DNA from: Bacillus sp. V2I10
GTDB taxonomy: Bacteria > Bacillota > Bacilli > Bacillales > Bacillaceae
Direction: 5' to 3'
Assembly (NCBI RefSeq): GCF_030817055.1
Contig: NZ_JAUSYV010000003.1
Span: forward strand, 1-49,306
DNA: 49,306 nucleotides
The notes below the pieces were generated by a model. The model was not told the origin of the DNA. It made no database searches and saw only the letters and a program-made list of their open reading frames with translations. The position numbers and the translations under genes are program-made. Position 1 is the first letter of the stretch. Every line of letters begins with the position of its first letter. Shown here piece after piece: positions 24,971 through 33,342 of this stretch.

Positions 24971-25591
24971 TTAGTAGGCGATACCTACACGTGATTTTAT
25001 ATAATCGCTTGCTTTTATCTGTTTAAATGAAAATTCTGCTGTATCCGGTACGGATATTTCAGCTCCACCCTCCGGCAAAAAATTTCGGTCTATTCGATAT
25101 TTGCCTACCCTTTCTCCATCCGGCAAGTACGTAGGACAGACAATCGTCCATTCGAGGGTTGATTGTTTAAGCATATCGTAAACTTTATGATGTTCTTTCG
25201 CTGCACGGGTTGACTTCTGCTTTGATTCACTTGATTGATAACGCAGAGAATTTGGCGTGGTTCTACTTTGCAGAATACCCGCAGTTCCTATAGTTATTAT
25301 TCGTTTTATACCTTCGTTTTCCATTGCTTCGATAATAAGTGGCATACTTTCTGATAGAGTGGTTGTGCCATCAGTATTTAGTGCACTAATAACTACATCA
25401 ATCCCATGCATTGCACGTACTATATCATCTTTATTTAAAACATTCCCTTCAATAATGGTTAAATTTTCATTATTTATTTGAATCTTCTCTGGAGTGCGAA
25501 CTAATACAGTAACATGATGACTTTCATGAAGGGCATAAGTAACTATTTGACTTCCAACTCGTCCAGTTGCACCTAAAATTAAAATATTCAT
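24971..25591 (-). CDS. NmrA-like NAD(P)-binding protein
   Basis: 206 residues. ILILGATGRVGSQIVTYAL (3-21) is the Rossmann dinucleotide loop (GATGxxG), and VISALN (about 67) and ITIGTAGIL (about 95) are the following strands. No YxxxK pair is evident in the usual place, so it belongs to the atypical SDR/NmrA or NAD(P)H-binding (YwnB-like) group, often oxidoreductases or redox sensors. GGAG lies nine bases before the ATG. Cargo of the Tn3-type cassette, about 270 bases from the ligase gene, same strand. Confidence 0.85.
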   Translation of the reverse strand: MNILILGATGRVGSQIVTYALHESHHVTVLVRTPEKIQINNENLTIIEGNVLNKDDIVRAMHGIDVVISALNTDGTTTLSESMPLIIEAMENEGIKRIITIGTAGILQSRTTPNSLRYQSSESKQKSTRAAKEHHKVYDMLKQSTLEWTIVCPTYLPDGERVGKYRIDRNFLPEGGAEISVPDTAEFSFKQIKASDYIKSRVGIAY

Positions 25592-25821
25592 AAGAATGAG
25601 GCTCCTTTTGCAAATACTAATATTTTACTATAAAAGTTATTTTATTGTCTTGTTCAACGAACGTATAAACCAATAGGTATTACAAAAAAGATTGTGAATA
25701 ATTGTACTTAAACTAATGGGTGCGTTAGTTGATTAAAATGGCTCCCAATTTGGCGGGTTTTTATATCGGACACAAACGGTGAATGTAAATTGTGCATAAA
25801 AGAGGTTGTACTCTTGGACAA

Positions 25822-25860
25822 AAAAATGAAATGCTGTACAAAAAATATGGACAGCATTTT
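25822..25860 (-). terminator. Terminator of ligase gene
   Basis: AAATGCTGT and ACAGCATTT pair just past the ligase stop around an AT-rich loop, with T/A runs on both sides. Confidence 0.65.
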
Positions 25861-26726
25861 TAAATGATAAATTTTTGAAAACTTGCGCTTCTCATAAGTC
25901 CCTTTTTAGACAAGCATTGGAATTTCACTTCACACTTTATTAATGGATCAAGATAAAAATAGTTTTCATCCTCGTTAGTGATTAGCTGCTTAGATATTTC
26001 GTAAAAGGCTTTTCTTTCTTTTGGAGGAACAAATTCCAATATACCTCTGTATTGATTATCCTGATCTAACATTAACCAACCAAATTTTTTCTTGCGAATT
26101 GCTCCTATTTTTACCGAATCATATTGATAGTTCTTTATTTTGAGAAATACATCTTGTGGTCTTGAATCCAATGTATAAGGTCTATTTAAATTCTTAGACA
26201 CCACACCTTCCAGTCCTAAATCCTCTACTCTGTTATAAAGTTCATCACCGTCTGAATAAGTAGGACAAGTAGATATATACGGAGTGTTTTCTACAATGGT
26301 GTTTAAGGTATCTAAGCGTTCAGATAAAGGTTTGTTTATAAGAGATTCACCATTCAAATACAAAATATCAAATGAAGAAAAATGAACAGGTAACAGGTCC
26401 TTTATTTCTTTGATTTTTTCCTGATTAGACATTTGAAAACGTACCATTAAACTGTCGAAACAAGGTTTTGGAGGGTTTTCTTTTCCGTCAAAGCAAATCA
26501 TTTCTCCATCTAAAATACAAGTCGTTACAGGCAATTTGATACCTTGTAGCTCAATGTATTTATAGGTGACTTCATTTAGGTGTCTGGTGAAAATTTTTAT
26601 ATTTCCTCTATCGTAGTGAAATAAAGCCCTGTGACCATCTAATTTTAATTGGTGGATATACTTATTGCCTTTGGGGATTTCTGTAGCTGGTTGTAAAAGC
26701 ATCGGCTTAATAGGTGTATTTAACAT
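25860..26726 (-). CDS. ATP-dependent DNA ligase (LigB/YoqV-like)
   Basis: 288-residue ligase seals DNA nicks with ATP. Motif I is LKLDGHRA (lysine about 28), motif III FDILYLNG (about 120), motif IV GLEGVVSKN (about 175), motif V LKIKNY (about 197). The short adenylation-plus-OB layout matches the small ligases carried by Bacillus SPbeta-type phages. AGGAGG lies seven bases upstream. It is unusual as cargo in a Tn3-type cassette and could act in repair together with the host Ku-like or SOS pathway, which is inference. Confidence 0.9.
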   Translation of the reverse strand: MLNTPIKPMLLQPATEIPKGNKYIHQLKLDGHRALFHYDRGNIKIFTRHLNEVTYKYIELQGIKLPVTTCILDGEMICFDGKENPPKPCFDSLMVRFQMSNQEKIKEIKDLLPVHFSSFDILYLNGESLINKPLSERLDTLNTIVENTPYISTCPTYSDGDELYNRVEDLGLEGVVSKNLNRPYTLDSRPQDVFLKIKNYQYDSVKIGAIRKKKFGWLMLDQDNQYRGILEFVPPKERKAFYEISKQLITNEDENYFYLDPLIKCEVKFQCLSKKGLMRSASFQKFII

Positions 26727-26907
26727 ATTTAAACCTCCTCATACAACAATAGCATCCTAAATTACAACTTTTTATGGAGGTTTATTAGAAAAAGAGGATA
26801 GATGTGGAAGTTAATTATGTATAGTTAATAAATCTTAAAGGGATGTTACGCAGTACGTATAAACCGTGAGACTGTACTACACATATTCATACAGTCATAT
26901 TGTGAAA

Positions 26908-26962
26908 GCAAACGTCATTCACTGTGCGTTAAAGATGTACAGTGAGTGACGTTTGCTTTTAC
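26908..26962. terminator. Long hairpin near right end of cassette E
   Basis: GCAAACGTCATTCACTGT pairs with ACAGTGAGTGACGTTTGC (one mismatch) around a 13-base loop, then TTTT. Confidence 0.75.
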
Positions 26963-27096
26963 TTGAACTAAAGGGCCAGGATAGTTGAACAAGAAAAACT
27001 GAAGAAGCGATTTCACCCCTAGCATAGGGAAAATTGCTTTTTTACATCCAAAAAATGTCTTAGCGTATATTATCCGCGTTTTGACGGCAGGACCCC

Positions 27097-27122
27097 TGTG
27101 TTAACATAATTGCATAGCTCAT
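27097..27122 (-). pseudogene. 5' end of small gene interrupted by cassette E
   Basis: Encodes MSYAIMLT and the first bases of the next codon from the ATG at 27122; GGAGGTGATC precedes it. Continues at 24516 after removal of the cassette. Confidence 0.85.
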
Positions 27123-27152
27123 GCGTGATCACCTCCGTATGATTATTATAAT

Positions 27153-27166
27153 CGAATGTATGTTCG
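27153..27166 (-). promoter_or_regulatory. LexA-like box and promoter of interrupted gene
   Basis: CGAACATACATTCG on the minus strand differs from the Bacillus LexA consensus (GAAC-N4-GTTC) at one core position. It sits between a TTTGTA -35 and a TATAAT -10 spaced 17 bases, so SOS control of the interrupted gene is likely. Confidence 0.55.
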
Positions 27167-27442
27167 GTACAAATAAAAAAAAACCGCTGCTGTTTGCGCA
27201 CCGATCGAAAGTAAAGCAAAAAAAGATAGACGAGTTAACAAACAAGCAACCAACATTCTCGTCCTCAAGGTTGCTTGTTTATTGAAGAAATGAAGATTGG
27301 AGGTAACCTTATATGCATAGAGGTAGGTAGCCTTCTATACATCAGTTCAGTTACATGGCTTGTTCTAATGTATTCGATGTGGTGCTAAGGGGTGTTAGTC
27401 TAAATACCAACATTCAATCTGGCTTTCTTGGAAGGTGATGTA
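27167..27442. other. Gene-free stretch
   Basis: Contains an A-run, a GTTGCTTG/CAAGCAAC inverted pair (about 27244-27281) that can form a terminator, and AT-rich DNA. No reading frame with a ribosome site. Confidence 0.4.
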
Positions 27443-27592
27443 ATGGAGAACAAATGCACTTATTGTTGGCAGAAATCAGATGATTTGAAGTCATTACCAC
27501 TAGAACTCAAGGGTGATGACAGAGAAAGGTTTTGCCCGAAGTGCTACCCAACAGTATTGAAGGCTGTAAAAAACTTGCCCTGGAATAAGTAG
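27443..27592 (+). CDS. 49-residue zinc-ribbon-like protein
   Basis: Starts after GAAGGTGATGTA. The sequence begins MENKCTYCWQKSD and later has RFCPKCYP, giving two CxxC pairs about 28 residues apart, the layout of a small zinc ribbon. Basic C-terminus. Too short for a confident family, but the two metal-binding knuckles and the ribosome site make it a plausible gene. Confidence 0.6.
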   Translation: MENKCTYCWQKSDDLKSLPLELKGDDRERFCPKCYPTVLKAVKNLPWNK

Positions 27593-27710
27593 GGTAGCAA
27601 TCGTGCTGCTAAATCATCCTTTAGTGCGGTAGGCTTTTGAAAATTCAATGACAGGTAGTATTTTTTTAAAGGGCAAAAAAAATCTCCACCTTTACCATTG
27701 ATTTTTCAAA

Positions 27711-27801
27711 TTTCTCGCTTTTTGACTTCACTGACAAGCCGAGCAAACCCAAAAAGGAGGTGTTGATACTCGGCTTGTTCTGAAAAGTATAAAGCGAGAA
27801 A
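27711..27801. repeat. Nested inverted repeats
   Basis: TTTCTCGCTTT (27711-27721) pairs with AAAGCGAGAAA (27791-27801). Inside it ACAAGCCGAG (27734-27743) pairs with CTCGGCTTGT (27769-27778), and the terminal loop contains AAAAAGGAGGTGTT. A long structured hairpin with no gene; could be a small RNA or an origin-like site. Confidence 0.65.
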
Positions 27802-27903
27802 CCGCCTGCTTACCGTTCACAATAAGTTTTTTTTCGTTATTTAGATACGCAAAGAGCGACAGCCTCACACCCCAAAAAGAAGGGGGAAAACAAAACCTCC
27901 TAA

Positions 27904-28128
27904 CTACATATCCCAAAAATCATTCATTTTAGCGTTAGAATCTATTTTCCTTACAGCTGACAAGATTTTCTTCATAACACTTTGGCTTGGTATATAATCC
28001 TTTTCATTACAAGCCTTGGATATAGTCTTGTGACTTACTTTTGAGGCCTTTTCTAAATCCTTTTGTTCTAGCCCACGTTTATCAAGCCATTTACCCAATT
28101 TACTTCGAGTTTTTCCAATACCCCACAC
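27904..28128 (-). CDS. XRE family helix-turn-helix protein
   Basis: 74 residues that are almost entirely a Cro/C1-type HTH: LGKWLDKRGLEQKDLEKASK (about 11-30) then VSHKTISKACNEKDYIPSQ. Probably a small repressor or antitoxin-like regulator. It is divergent from the two-to-three gene cluster starting at 28287, and the gap could hold its operator; AT-rich direct repeats of ACACA type are seen near 28185-28205. Confidence 0.78.
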   Translation of the reverse strand: MWGIGKTRSKLGKWLDKRGLEQKDLEKASKVSHKTISKACNEKDYIPSQSVMKKILSAVRKIDSNAKMNDFWDM

Positions 28129-28286
28129 TTAAATTCACTCTCTTCCCTTTGATTTTTTATCAGTAATTTCCAGAAGCGAAAAAAATATACACACGAACTA
28201 AAAAAAATTACACATAGTGGACAACCAGTACCTAATAGCATGTATCAAGGACGTCAGGAAATGGCGTTACATAAGGAGGAATTTAC

Positions 28287-28391
28287 ATGTCAAAAGAATT
28301 GGCTATTTCACTGCTTGAAGGTAAGGACGTCTATCTCACAGAGGAAGGGAAAAAGCTTCTAGAAGAGATGATAAAGGAAACATCTAAATAA
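28287..28391 (+). CDS. 34-residue protein, first gene of a coupled cluster
   Basis: MSKELAISLLEGKDVYLTEE... with AAGGAGGAA eight bases upstream. Its stop overlaps the next start by one base (TAATG), so translation is coupled. Acidic amphipathic helices; unknown function. Confidence 0.65.
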   Translation: MSKELAISLLEGKDVYLTEEGKKLLEEMIKETSK

Positions 28392-28825
28392 TGGTGTATC
28401 GTCCGACAGTTCGTTATGCAGATGATTTTAAGGAATACGTGGATGATCTATTCCATGCAACTACATTAGATCGTAATCAAATCATGAGGGCAGCATTATT
28501 TTCAGCTGCCTTTTCTCCAAACTTTGAATTACTACTGAAACAATATAAAAAGGCAGACGTCTCTCTTCCTCCTCCTAAATGGAATGCTGACCAACATGGA
28601 TTCTGGTTGGATAGGAACCCACCGAAACAAAAGGGAGGTAAGGACGTCAATGTTAACATTCGAACAACAAATGAAATTGAAAGAACTGCTAAATCAGTTA
28701 CAGGACCATCCGAATGCCAAGAGCAAGGAAATAGATGTGAGCCACAGATTACGCGACGAGAAAGGCAGGTTTCTTCCGAACGAATCATCAGAAATAAAGG
28801 AGGAATTACCATCAAGATTGGATAG
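28391..28825 (+). CDS. Hypothetical protein, C-terminus overlaps next gene
   Basis: 144 residues as read. The first 85 (YADDFKEYVDDLFHATTLDRNQIMRAALF...) look like a normal globular, RHH-like or small regulatory protein. From about residue 86 the composition changes to an unnatural run (NEIERTAKSVTGPSECQEQG...) that coincides with the start of the next gene in another frame. The true protein may end near 28650 in relatives, and its stop has probably been lost here, or the tail is real overlap. Function unknown. Confidence 0.6.
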   Translation: MVYRPTVRYADDFKEYVDDLFHATTLDRNQIMRAALFSAAFSPNFELLLKQYKKADVSLPPPKWNADQHGFWLDRNPPKQKGGKDVNVNIRTTNEIERTAKSVTGPSECQEQGNRCEPQITRRERQVSSERIIRNKGGITIKIG

Positions 28826-28955
28826 GCCAAGAAAAGTTATAAAAATTCAGGGTAGTTATAATTCTTATTTAATTAAAGATCAATGGTTTACTGATGGAGA
28901 GATCGATGCGCTTATCGTATTTGGTATTTTAGGAGTTTTGGCTATAATACTTTGA
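28650..28955 (+). CDS. Hypothetical protein with C-terminal membrane anchor
   Basis: 101 residues from the ATG at 28650 (GGGAGG twelve bases upstream; the ORF is open earlier but without a site). A charged helical N-terminal part (LTFEQQMKLKELLNQLQDH) is followed by a basic middle and a C-terminal hydrophobic helix (LIVFGILGVLAIIL) that ends the protein: a tail-anchored layout. It overlaps the preceding gene by 176 bases in a different frame, which is unusual in length. Confidence 0.65.
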   Translation: MLTFEQQMKLKELLNQLQDHPNAKSKEIDVSHRLRDEKGRFLPNESSEIKEELPSRLDRPRKVIKIQGSYNSYLIKDQWFTDGEIDALIVFGILGVLAIIL

Positions 28956-29092
28956 TATACTCTTTCAACTATGAAGTACCCCTTGCATAAACACCCTCTT
29001 TTTTATGCAGCCAACCGGCTTCTTTCGGAGCTGAAAACGTTGATCTATCAACCTTGTATAAAAACGTGTATAAACCATAAATCCAGACAGCG

Positions 29093-29127
29093 AAAAACCC
29101 CTTATGTATCAAGGGGTTTTCTTTTTA
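29093..29127 (+). terminator. Terminator just before dif-like site S1
   Basis: AAAACCCCTT and AAGGGGTTTT pair around ATGTATC, then CTTTTTATT. Confidence 0.85.
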
Positions 29128-29130
29128 TTA

Positions 29131-29158
29131 ACTTCCTATAGGTTGCTTTATGTTAACT
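29131..29158 (+). other. dif-like Xer recombination site S1
   Basis: 28 bases: left arm ACTTCCTATAG, spacer GTTGCT, right arm TTATGTTAACT. B. subtilis dif has arms ACTTCCTAGAA and TTATGTAAACT around a six-base spacer, so the match is 9 of 11 and 10 of 11 in the arms. Confidence 0.75.
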
Positions 29159-29343
29159 AGATTTGTATAGAGTATTCATTTGATTTCTTTTTTAATTTAT
29201 TTTCAGAAAATTAATACTTTAGTAGCTTTTTTGCTTAGTTGCTGTCTAAAAAATGGTCATTTTATATAAATGTAAATAGTTCCTTAGTTCATCGTAATAC
29301 AAATTTCCACATGGTAAAGTTTAGAAAAAGGAGAGTTGTTATA

Positions 29344-29760
29344 ATGAAAAAATTATTGAATATTGGGATGATAGTTACTCTTGTCGTTGGTCTGTTTTTT
29401 GCAATTACACCAACTACCTTAGCTGGAGGCTGGGATCATCAAGGGAGCGATGAATTTACCAACTCAAGTGAAATCTTTCTATCAGGTGGAGGCGATTTTA
29501 AAATTTGTCTCAGTTCTGATAGTCAATCAGGTCATTATCAGTTATTTGAAGAAGATCCGTATAATCCAGATGATGAAGTATATTCTAATGATGGTACTTT
29601 AGGTCTCACCTTTAACTATACAATACCAGGTGATCATGATTTTGATAAAAATGGTTGTTATGTCTTTAAAAATATCAGTGGATATGTCGATGGTGATCAA
29701 GCCGAATTTTATTTAGAAAAATACTCAGGTGGAAATTCATTTGTAACAGCCTGGGATTGA
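29344..29760 (+). CDS. Secreted protein, 138 residues
   Basis: Start at 29344 with AAAGGAGAG nine bases upstream. A signal peptide (basic MKK, hydrophobic 8-21, PTTLA cleavage near 27) is followed by a mature domain of about 110 residues that is acidic and rich in glycine, aspartate and aromatic residues. Two cysteines (FKICLSSD; KNGCYVFK) could form a disulfide. Composition suggests a small beta-sandwich. It is the only gene between dif-like sites S1 and S2. No family recognised. Confidence 0.8.
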   Translation: MKKLLNIGMIVTLVVGLFFAITPTTLAGGWDHQGSDEFTNSSEIFLSGGGDFKICLSSDSQSGHYQLFEEDPYNPDDEVYSNDGTLGLTFNYTIPGDHDFDKNGCYVFKNISGYVDGDQAEFYLEKYSGGNSFVTAWD

Positions 29761-29830
29761 TTTATACTAGTCAAAGAGGATTAGGATAATTGGCCATTAG
29801 AATGCTTCCTAGAACGGTTGTTATAGTAAC

Positions 29831-29875
29831 AACAAAAAGGGTTGGGACCCTTTTGGATACCCAACCCTTTTTGTT
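29831..29875. terminator. Terminator overlapping dif-like site S2
   Basis: AACAAAAAGGGTTGGG (29831-29846) pairs perfectly with 29860-29875. The last three bases are the first of the dif-like site. Confidence 0.85.
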
Positions 29876-29900
29876 GCCGATAATTGCGATTATGTAAACT
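29873..29900 (+). other. dif-like Xer recombination site S2
   Basis: Left arm GTTGCCGATAA, spacer TTGCGA, right arm TTATGTAAACT. The right arm equals the XerD-side arm of B. subtilis dif exactly. Confidence 0.8.
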
Positions 29901-30007
29901 AGATTTGTATAGGATATACAAAAAAGACACTGATGCGGATTCAGGGTCTTTTGAGTCAGAGGTCACTAAGATATGAATCTATAAGGGTACAGACAAAAAA
30001 TCGGAAA

Positions 30008-30145
30008 AAATGTACGTTGTCCACTTATACATACAGTTTTGTGGAATGTCATATATCATATCTGTTCATATCCCTTTCTTTTACTTTTTCACATTCATTG
30101 CCCTTAACTTATACGAGTACCCTCCCAGGAATTGTTATATAAAGT
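30008..30145 (-). pseudogene. Truncated 5' copy of the 30278-30922 gene
   Basis: The minus strand repeats the start region of the neighbouring gene (MIYDIPQNCMYKWTT then garbage) and about 90 bases upstream, including the tail of the preceding family member. It is a remnant left by unequal recombination or deletion in a tandem array. Confidence 0.75.
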
Positions 30146-30210
30146 TTGGCTTTTTGCTGCTTGATTACTTCAAGGGGATGCTATCCTTCATACAGGCAAC
30201 AAATGGTTTA

Positions 30211-30266
30211 GACCTATGAAAACAAGAGAGCACATCAATTGGTGTGCTCTCTTGTTTTCATAGGTC
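30211..30266. terminator. Perfect 23-bp stem terminator
   Basis: Arms 30211-30233 and 30244-30266 are exact inverted copies (beginning GACCTATGAAAACAAG) with a ten-base loop; just beyond the stop of the minus-strand gene. Confidence 0.9.
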
Positions 30267-30277
30267 CGAACTTCAAC

Positions 30278-30922
30278 TTATCCGACTCGTTTACCATCCC
30301 ATGTTATACTCGGTGTATCTTCCGCATAACCTAAAACCCCAGTCCAACCAGTCGTATAATCAGGGTTAAATTTAAATTGGATCTTTCCTCCCGCGTGGCC
30401 AGATGTAAACCATCTGCCTTCCAAAATCAATCGTCCCGCACTAGATGTAAGGGTACCTTTAATTGTACCTCCTGGTTGTGGGAATGTCCCAGTAATATCA
30501 TTTCCAGTCTGTCTTAATGTCACTCTTCCGAAAGTTGTTTCATATTCCCCAGTAACATTCGGTACAGATGGTTGAGGTGCTGCCTCACACTGAAGATTCA
30601 TATTATTTGTGATGTTGAGCCAACCTAATATCAATTTAGGATTATGAGCTTCAACCTTCGTCGGCCAAAACAAAAAATCTCCTCCACCAACTGGAAACAT
30701 ATAAACCCATTTATTCTGACATCCTATTATAAGTTGTTGCTGCTGTGTTATACATTCAGTAGGTTTATATTCAGCGGTGTAAATATATCCATATAAAAAT
30801 CTATCCTTTAAATATCCAGCATTGACGGGAAGAAACGAAAAAGTTGAAGGCGGTTGATTTGCAAGATCCAACCTGATTGTTGTCCACTTATTCATACAGT
30901 TTTGTGGAATGTTATATATCAT
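30278..30922 (-). CDS. Mosaic calycin-like protein, member 1
   Basis: 214 residues, no signal peptide. The N-terminal domain (about 1-110) contains ECITQQQQ, GCQNKWVYMFP and GGGDFLFWPT. A C-terminal domain (about 120-214) has GEYETTFGRVTLRQTGNDI, GGTIKGTL, LEGRWF and TGWTGVLGY; this alternation of G-x-W/Y and TxxG strands resembles avidin/lipocalin-type eight-strand barrels. Two paralogues and two decayed copies follow within 4 kb. A ligand- or glycan-binding role is possible, but no family is named with confidence. AAAGGAG precedes the start. Confidence 0.7.
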   Translation of the reverse strand: MIYNIPQNCMNKWTTIRLDLANQPPSTFSFLPVNAGYLKDRFLYGYIYTAEYKPTECITQQQQLIIGCQNKWVYMFPVGGGDFLFWPTKVEAHNPKLILGWLNITNNMNLQCEAAPQPSVPNVTGEYETTFGRVTLRQTGNDITGTFPQPGGTIKGTLTSSAGRLILEGRWFTSGHAGGKIQFKFNPDYTTGWTGVLGYAEDTPSITWDGKRVG

Positions 30923-30966
30923 ATCTGTTCATACTCCTTTCTTTTACTTTTTCACATTCATTCCCC

Positions 30967-31450
30967 TTAACTAATACGAGTACCACTCCAGAAATTAGTG
31001 TATACAGATTCTTCACCAGTACCATAATTCCCAGAGAATTTGTTAGGTGAAGCAAAATAAAACCCTATATTCTCCACATTTCCCGGGATTACACCATGTA
31101 CCATCTAAAAACCACAGAGATCTGTTGAAGTCGAAATAAAGATACCCGTCTAAATTTATATTTCCATCTGGGGATCCTCCATCTACAAAATAACCAAATC
31201 GTCTGAATTTGATTTTTCCACGTGTAGTATCCCAATTTCCAGCTACATTTGGTACTGGTCCCTAACAGGTAATAGGTTCATAAGGGTATAATCCGGTGTC
31301 CATAGCCATTAGATCACTTTTATCAAAGTACCAATAACCAGTGGGGGTATGCTTCCAAAGTCTTCCCGGTCGTTGTGAGGTTTGCTCAACCCATTCTTCC
31401 TGACTATAACCATATTCAGTTTCCAGGTTATTCAGTTCTCTAACTCCTTT
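30967..31450 (-). pseudogene. Decayed member of the mosaic family
   Basis: Conceptual translation gives WVEQTSQRPGRLWKHTPTG, then ITC, a TAG stop, GPVPNVAGNWDTTRGKIKF and, after a frame change near CNPG, FYFASPNKFSGNYG... to a stop at 30967. No start codon remains. The different N-terminal part joined to the common VPNVxG linker shows domain exchange. Confidence 0.75.
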
Positions 31451-31537
31451 ACATTCGTTTCTTTATAGGTTATGAGTCTAATTGTTAAATGTTCAGTAGT
31501 TGAAAAGGAAAGAACAGACTTTTCAGATAAGCGTTAA

Positions 31538-31917
31538 TCACATTAATCAAGGTCAAGGAAGGCAAAACGCAAAAAATCCGCGACATGTATATCGCGAATT
31601 GCTTTCAGGAGGTCTATGAGTACGCCAAAAACGTCCAGAGTCCCTATTTATTCTCGTCCAGGAAGGGAGAACACCCCATAACCCCTACCCAGGCCTACCG
31701 GCAATTAAATAAGGCTGCAGACTTCGCTGGCGTGGAACATGTCGGCAACCATACTTTAAGAAAAACGTTTGGCTACTGGTTTTACAAAGCGACCAAGGAT
31801 ATTGCGATGCTGCAACGGATTCTGCATCATTCTCATCCATCCGTTACCCTGCGTTATATCGGCATTACGGAAGAAGAAACGAACAACGTATTGAAACATT
31901 TTAGCGTTTTTCACTAA
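31538..31917 (+). pseudogene. C-terminal fragment of tyrosine recombinase
   Basis: Open from 31538 with no start signal; translation ALITLIKVKEGKTQKIRD continues into MYIANCF. It has the catalytic HTLRKTFGYW (H-x-x-R) and HHSHPSVTLRYIG with the nucleophilic tyrosine, but the N-terminal DNA-binding part and first catalytic arginine are missing. A phage-type integrase remnant. GC content is higher than its flanks. Confidence 0.85.
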
Positions 31918-32721
31918 TTCAACGTCTTTATTTTCTTCAAGTAATTTTGGCGTTTCAGCGCCCATTTCATATCTTCTAACTACTGCTAATCACGGATCGG
32001 CTGCACATCTTTTGGTTGCGTCATTTTCATCGACCTTTCTTTCTTCAAACCCTTATGTACCAACGATTTGAATGTACGATTTTTCCTCTTTTGTCAGTAT
32101 AAAGAGAAAAAACGTGAAAAGTCAATGAAATCAAGGATTTGAATGTAAGATAATTTCAATTATCATACATTCAAATTAGAGAAAAAATACCCTTCTTCAA
32201 CTAAACTGCCCAGTTTGTTGAAGAAGGAGCACTAAAAAACAATAGCATTGTTGCTACCGTTCGTAAAAGTAGACTTTCTCGAACGGTGGAGTTTCTTCTC
32301 AAAACAGCCGTTATTAGCGTTCGTTAAAGCGTGAAAACACTTTGCGAACGCCCTCGAACTTCCATAGACTTTTACGAACGTCCTGAACGAAATTCCTATA
32401 GATTGTGACAACAGAGCTGAATAATTCCGTGACATATAAGATGAACCATGTACCAAAGTTACTGACTCTTTTGACACAAAACTCCTAACAATAATGCCGA
32501 GCGACATAAATATATATACAAAAAGCTATGAAGGCTATTTACTTATCTCGTTTCATTGTTTGGAGCAATATAGATGTAGAACAGACTGGAACGAGTGTTG
32601 TGGATCGTTCCACATATGAAACAGTATGTCTTCTCTCTGGTCCATGAGTTCCTTAACAAAGTAGACACACACGAAAAACACCACTTTTTCTAACAGACGG
32701 TGTCCCCTCATATGTACCATT
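31918..32721. other. Gene-free stretch with short repeats
   Basis: Contains one hairpin of the intergenic repeat family (CTTCTTCAACTAAACTGC with its inverse, about 32192-32226) and several ACGAACG words at 32235-32400. A 91-codon minus frame (32232-32507) has no ribosome site and odd composition, so I do not call it. No other signal. Confidence 0.5.
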
Positions 32722-33342
32722 CTATACATTTATGCCAAAAAATTGTATCTTCCCCAAACCGCCATTTTCCCTCCATTCTACGTATGCTCTCCCACTCGCG
32801 GTACCTCTATACCAAGTAGTGTCTAAATTCCAAGATCCAGAACTCCAAAACCCAGACTCGAACACAACTGGTCCTTCAAACCGTCCCCCCCCAGTGATGG
32901 TACCAGTTATATTTAAACCATTTTGAGTCAATGTTACTCTGTCACCGGTAGATAATGTAGTAGTCCAACCAGGTTCAAAACCTAATTTCGGTAAATTTAC
33001 AGTACACTCAACACCTGCCATATTAACATTAGCTGAGGCAAAGACCCAACCTGTTATCAATTTGGGATTATCACGACCAATCTCAGTGGGCCAAAACCAA
33101 AAATCGCCTCCTCCTTTTGGAAACATTTGAACCCATTTATTCAAACATCCTGATAGAAATTGTTGCTGCTGTGTTATACATTCAGAAGGTTTATAATCAT
33201 CAGTAAAAATAGTACCTGCTAACAAGCGATTCCTGAACTGATCATAGCTAGTTATATGAAACCAAAAATTCGTATTTAGATCAGCTCCAGCGAAAAATTT
33301 TTTCCATTGGTTCATACAGTTACGTCGAATGCCATATATCAT
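32722..33342 (-). CDS. Mosaic calycin-like protein, member 2
   Basis: 206 residues, paralogue of the 30278-30922 protein: shared start MIYGIRRNCMNQWKK, ECITQQQQFLSGC, KWVQMFPKGGGDFWFWPTE and NPKLITGW. The C-terminal barrel is a divergent version (GDRVTLTQNGLNITGTITGG; GFWSSGSW). GGAGAAAAAGT precedes the ATG. The N-terminal domain is better conserved than the barrel, opposite to the decayed copy at 33744, so domains appear to be reassorted. Confidence 0.72.
   Translation of the reverse strand: MIYGIRRNCMNQWKKFFAGADLNTNFWFHITSYDQFRNRLLAGTIFTDDYKPSECITQQQQFLSGCLNKWVQMFPKGGGDFWFWPTEIGRDNPKLITGWVFASANVNMAGVECTVNLPKLGFEPGWTTTLSTGDRVTLTQNGLNITGTITGGGRFEGPVVFESGFWSSGSWNLDTTWYRGTASGRAYVEWRENGGLGKIQFFGINV

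Larger units (their letters stand above)
24517..27096. mobile_element. Transposase-less Tn3-type cassette E (NmrA + DNA ligase cargo)
   Basis: 2580 bp with 38-bp ends at 24517-24554 (GGGGTCCAGCCGTC...TACGCTAAG) and 27059-27096 (inverted). The duplication TGTGT is present at 24512-24516 and 27097-27101, the 5-bp size expected for Tn3 family transposition. The cargo is an NmrA-like gene and an ATP-dependent DNA ligase; no transposase or resolvase gene is inside, so movement must need a Tn4430-type transposase in trans. It interrupts a small gene. Confidence 0.92.

Noticed and set aside
32232..32507. A 91-codon minus-strand frame
   Set aside because: No ribosome site, serine-rich random composition, and it overlaps short repeated words.
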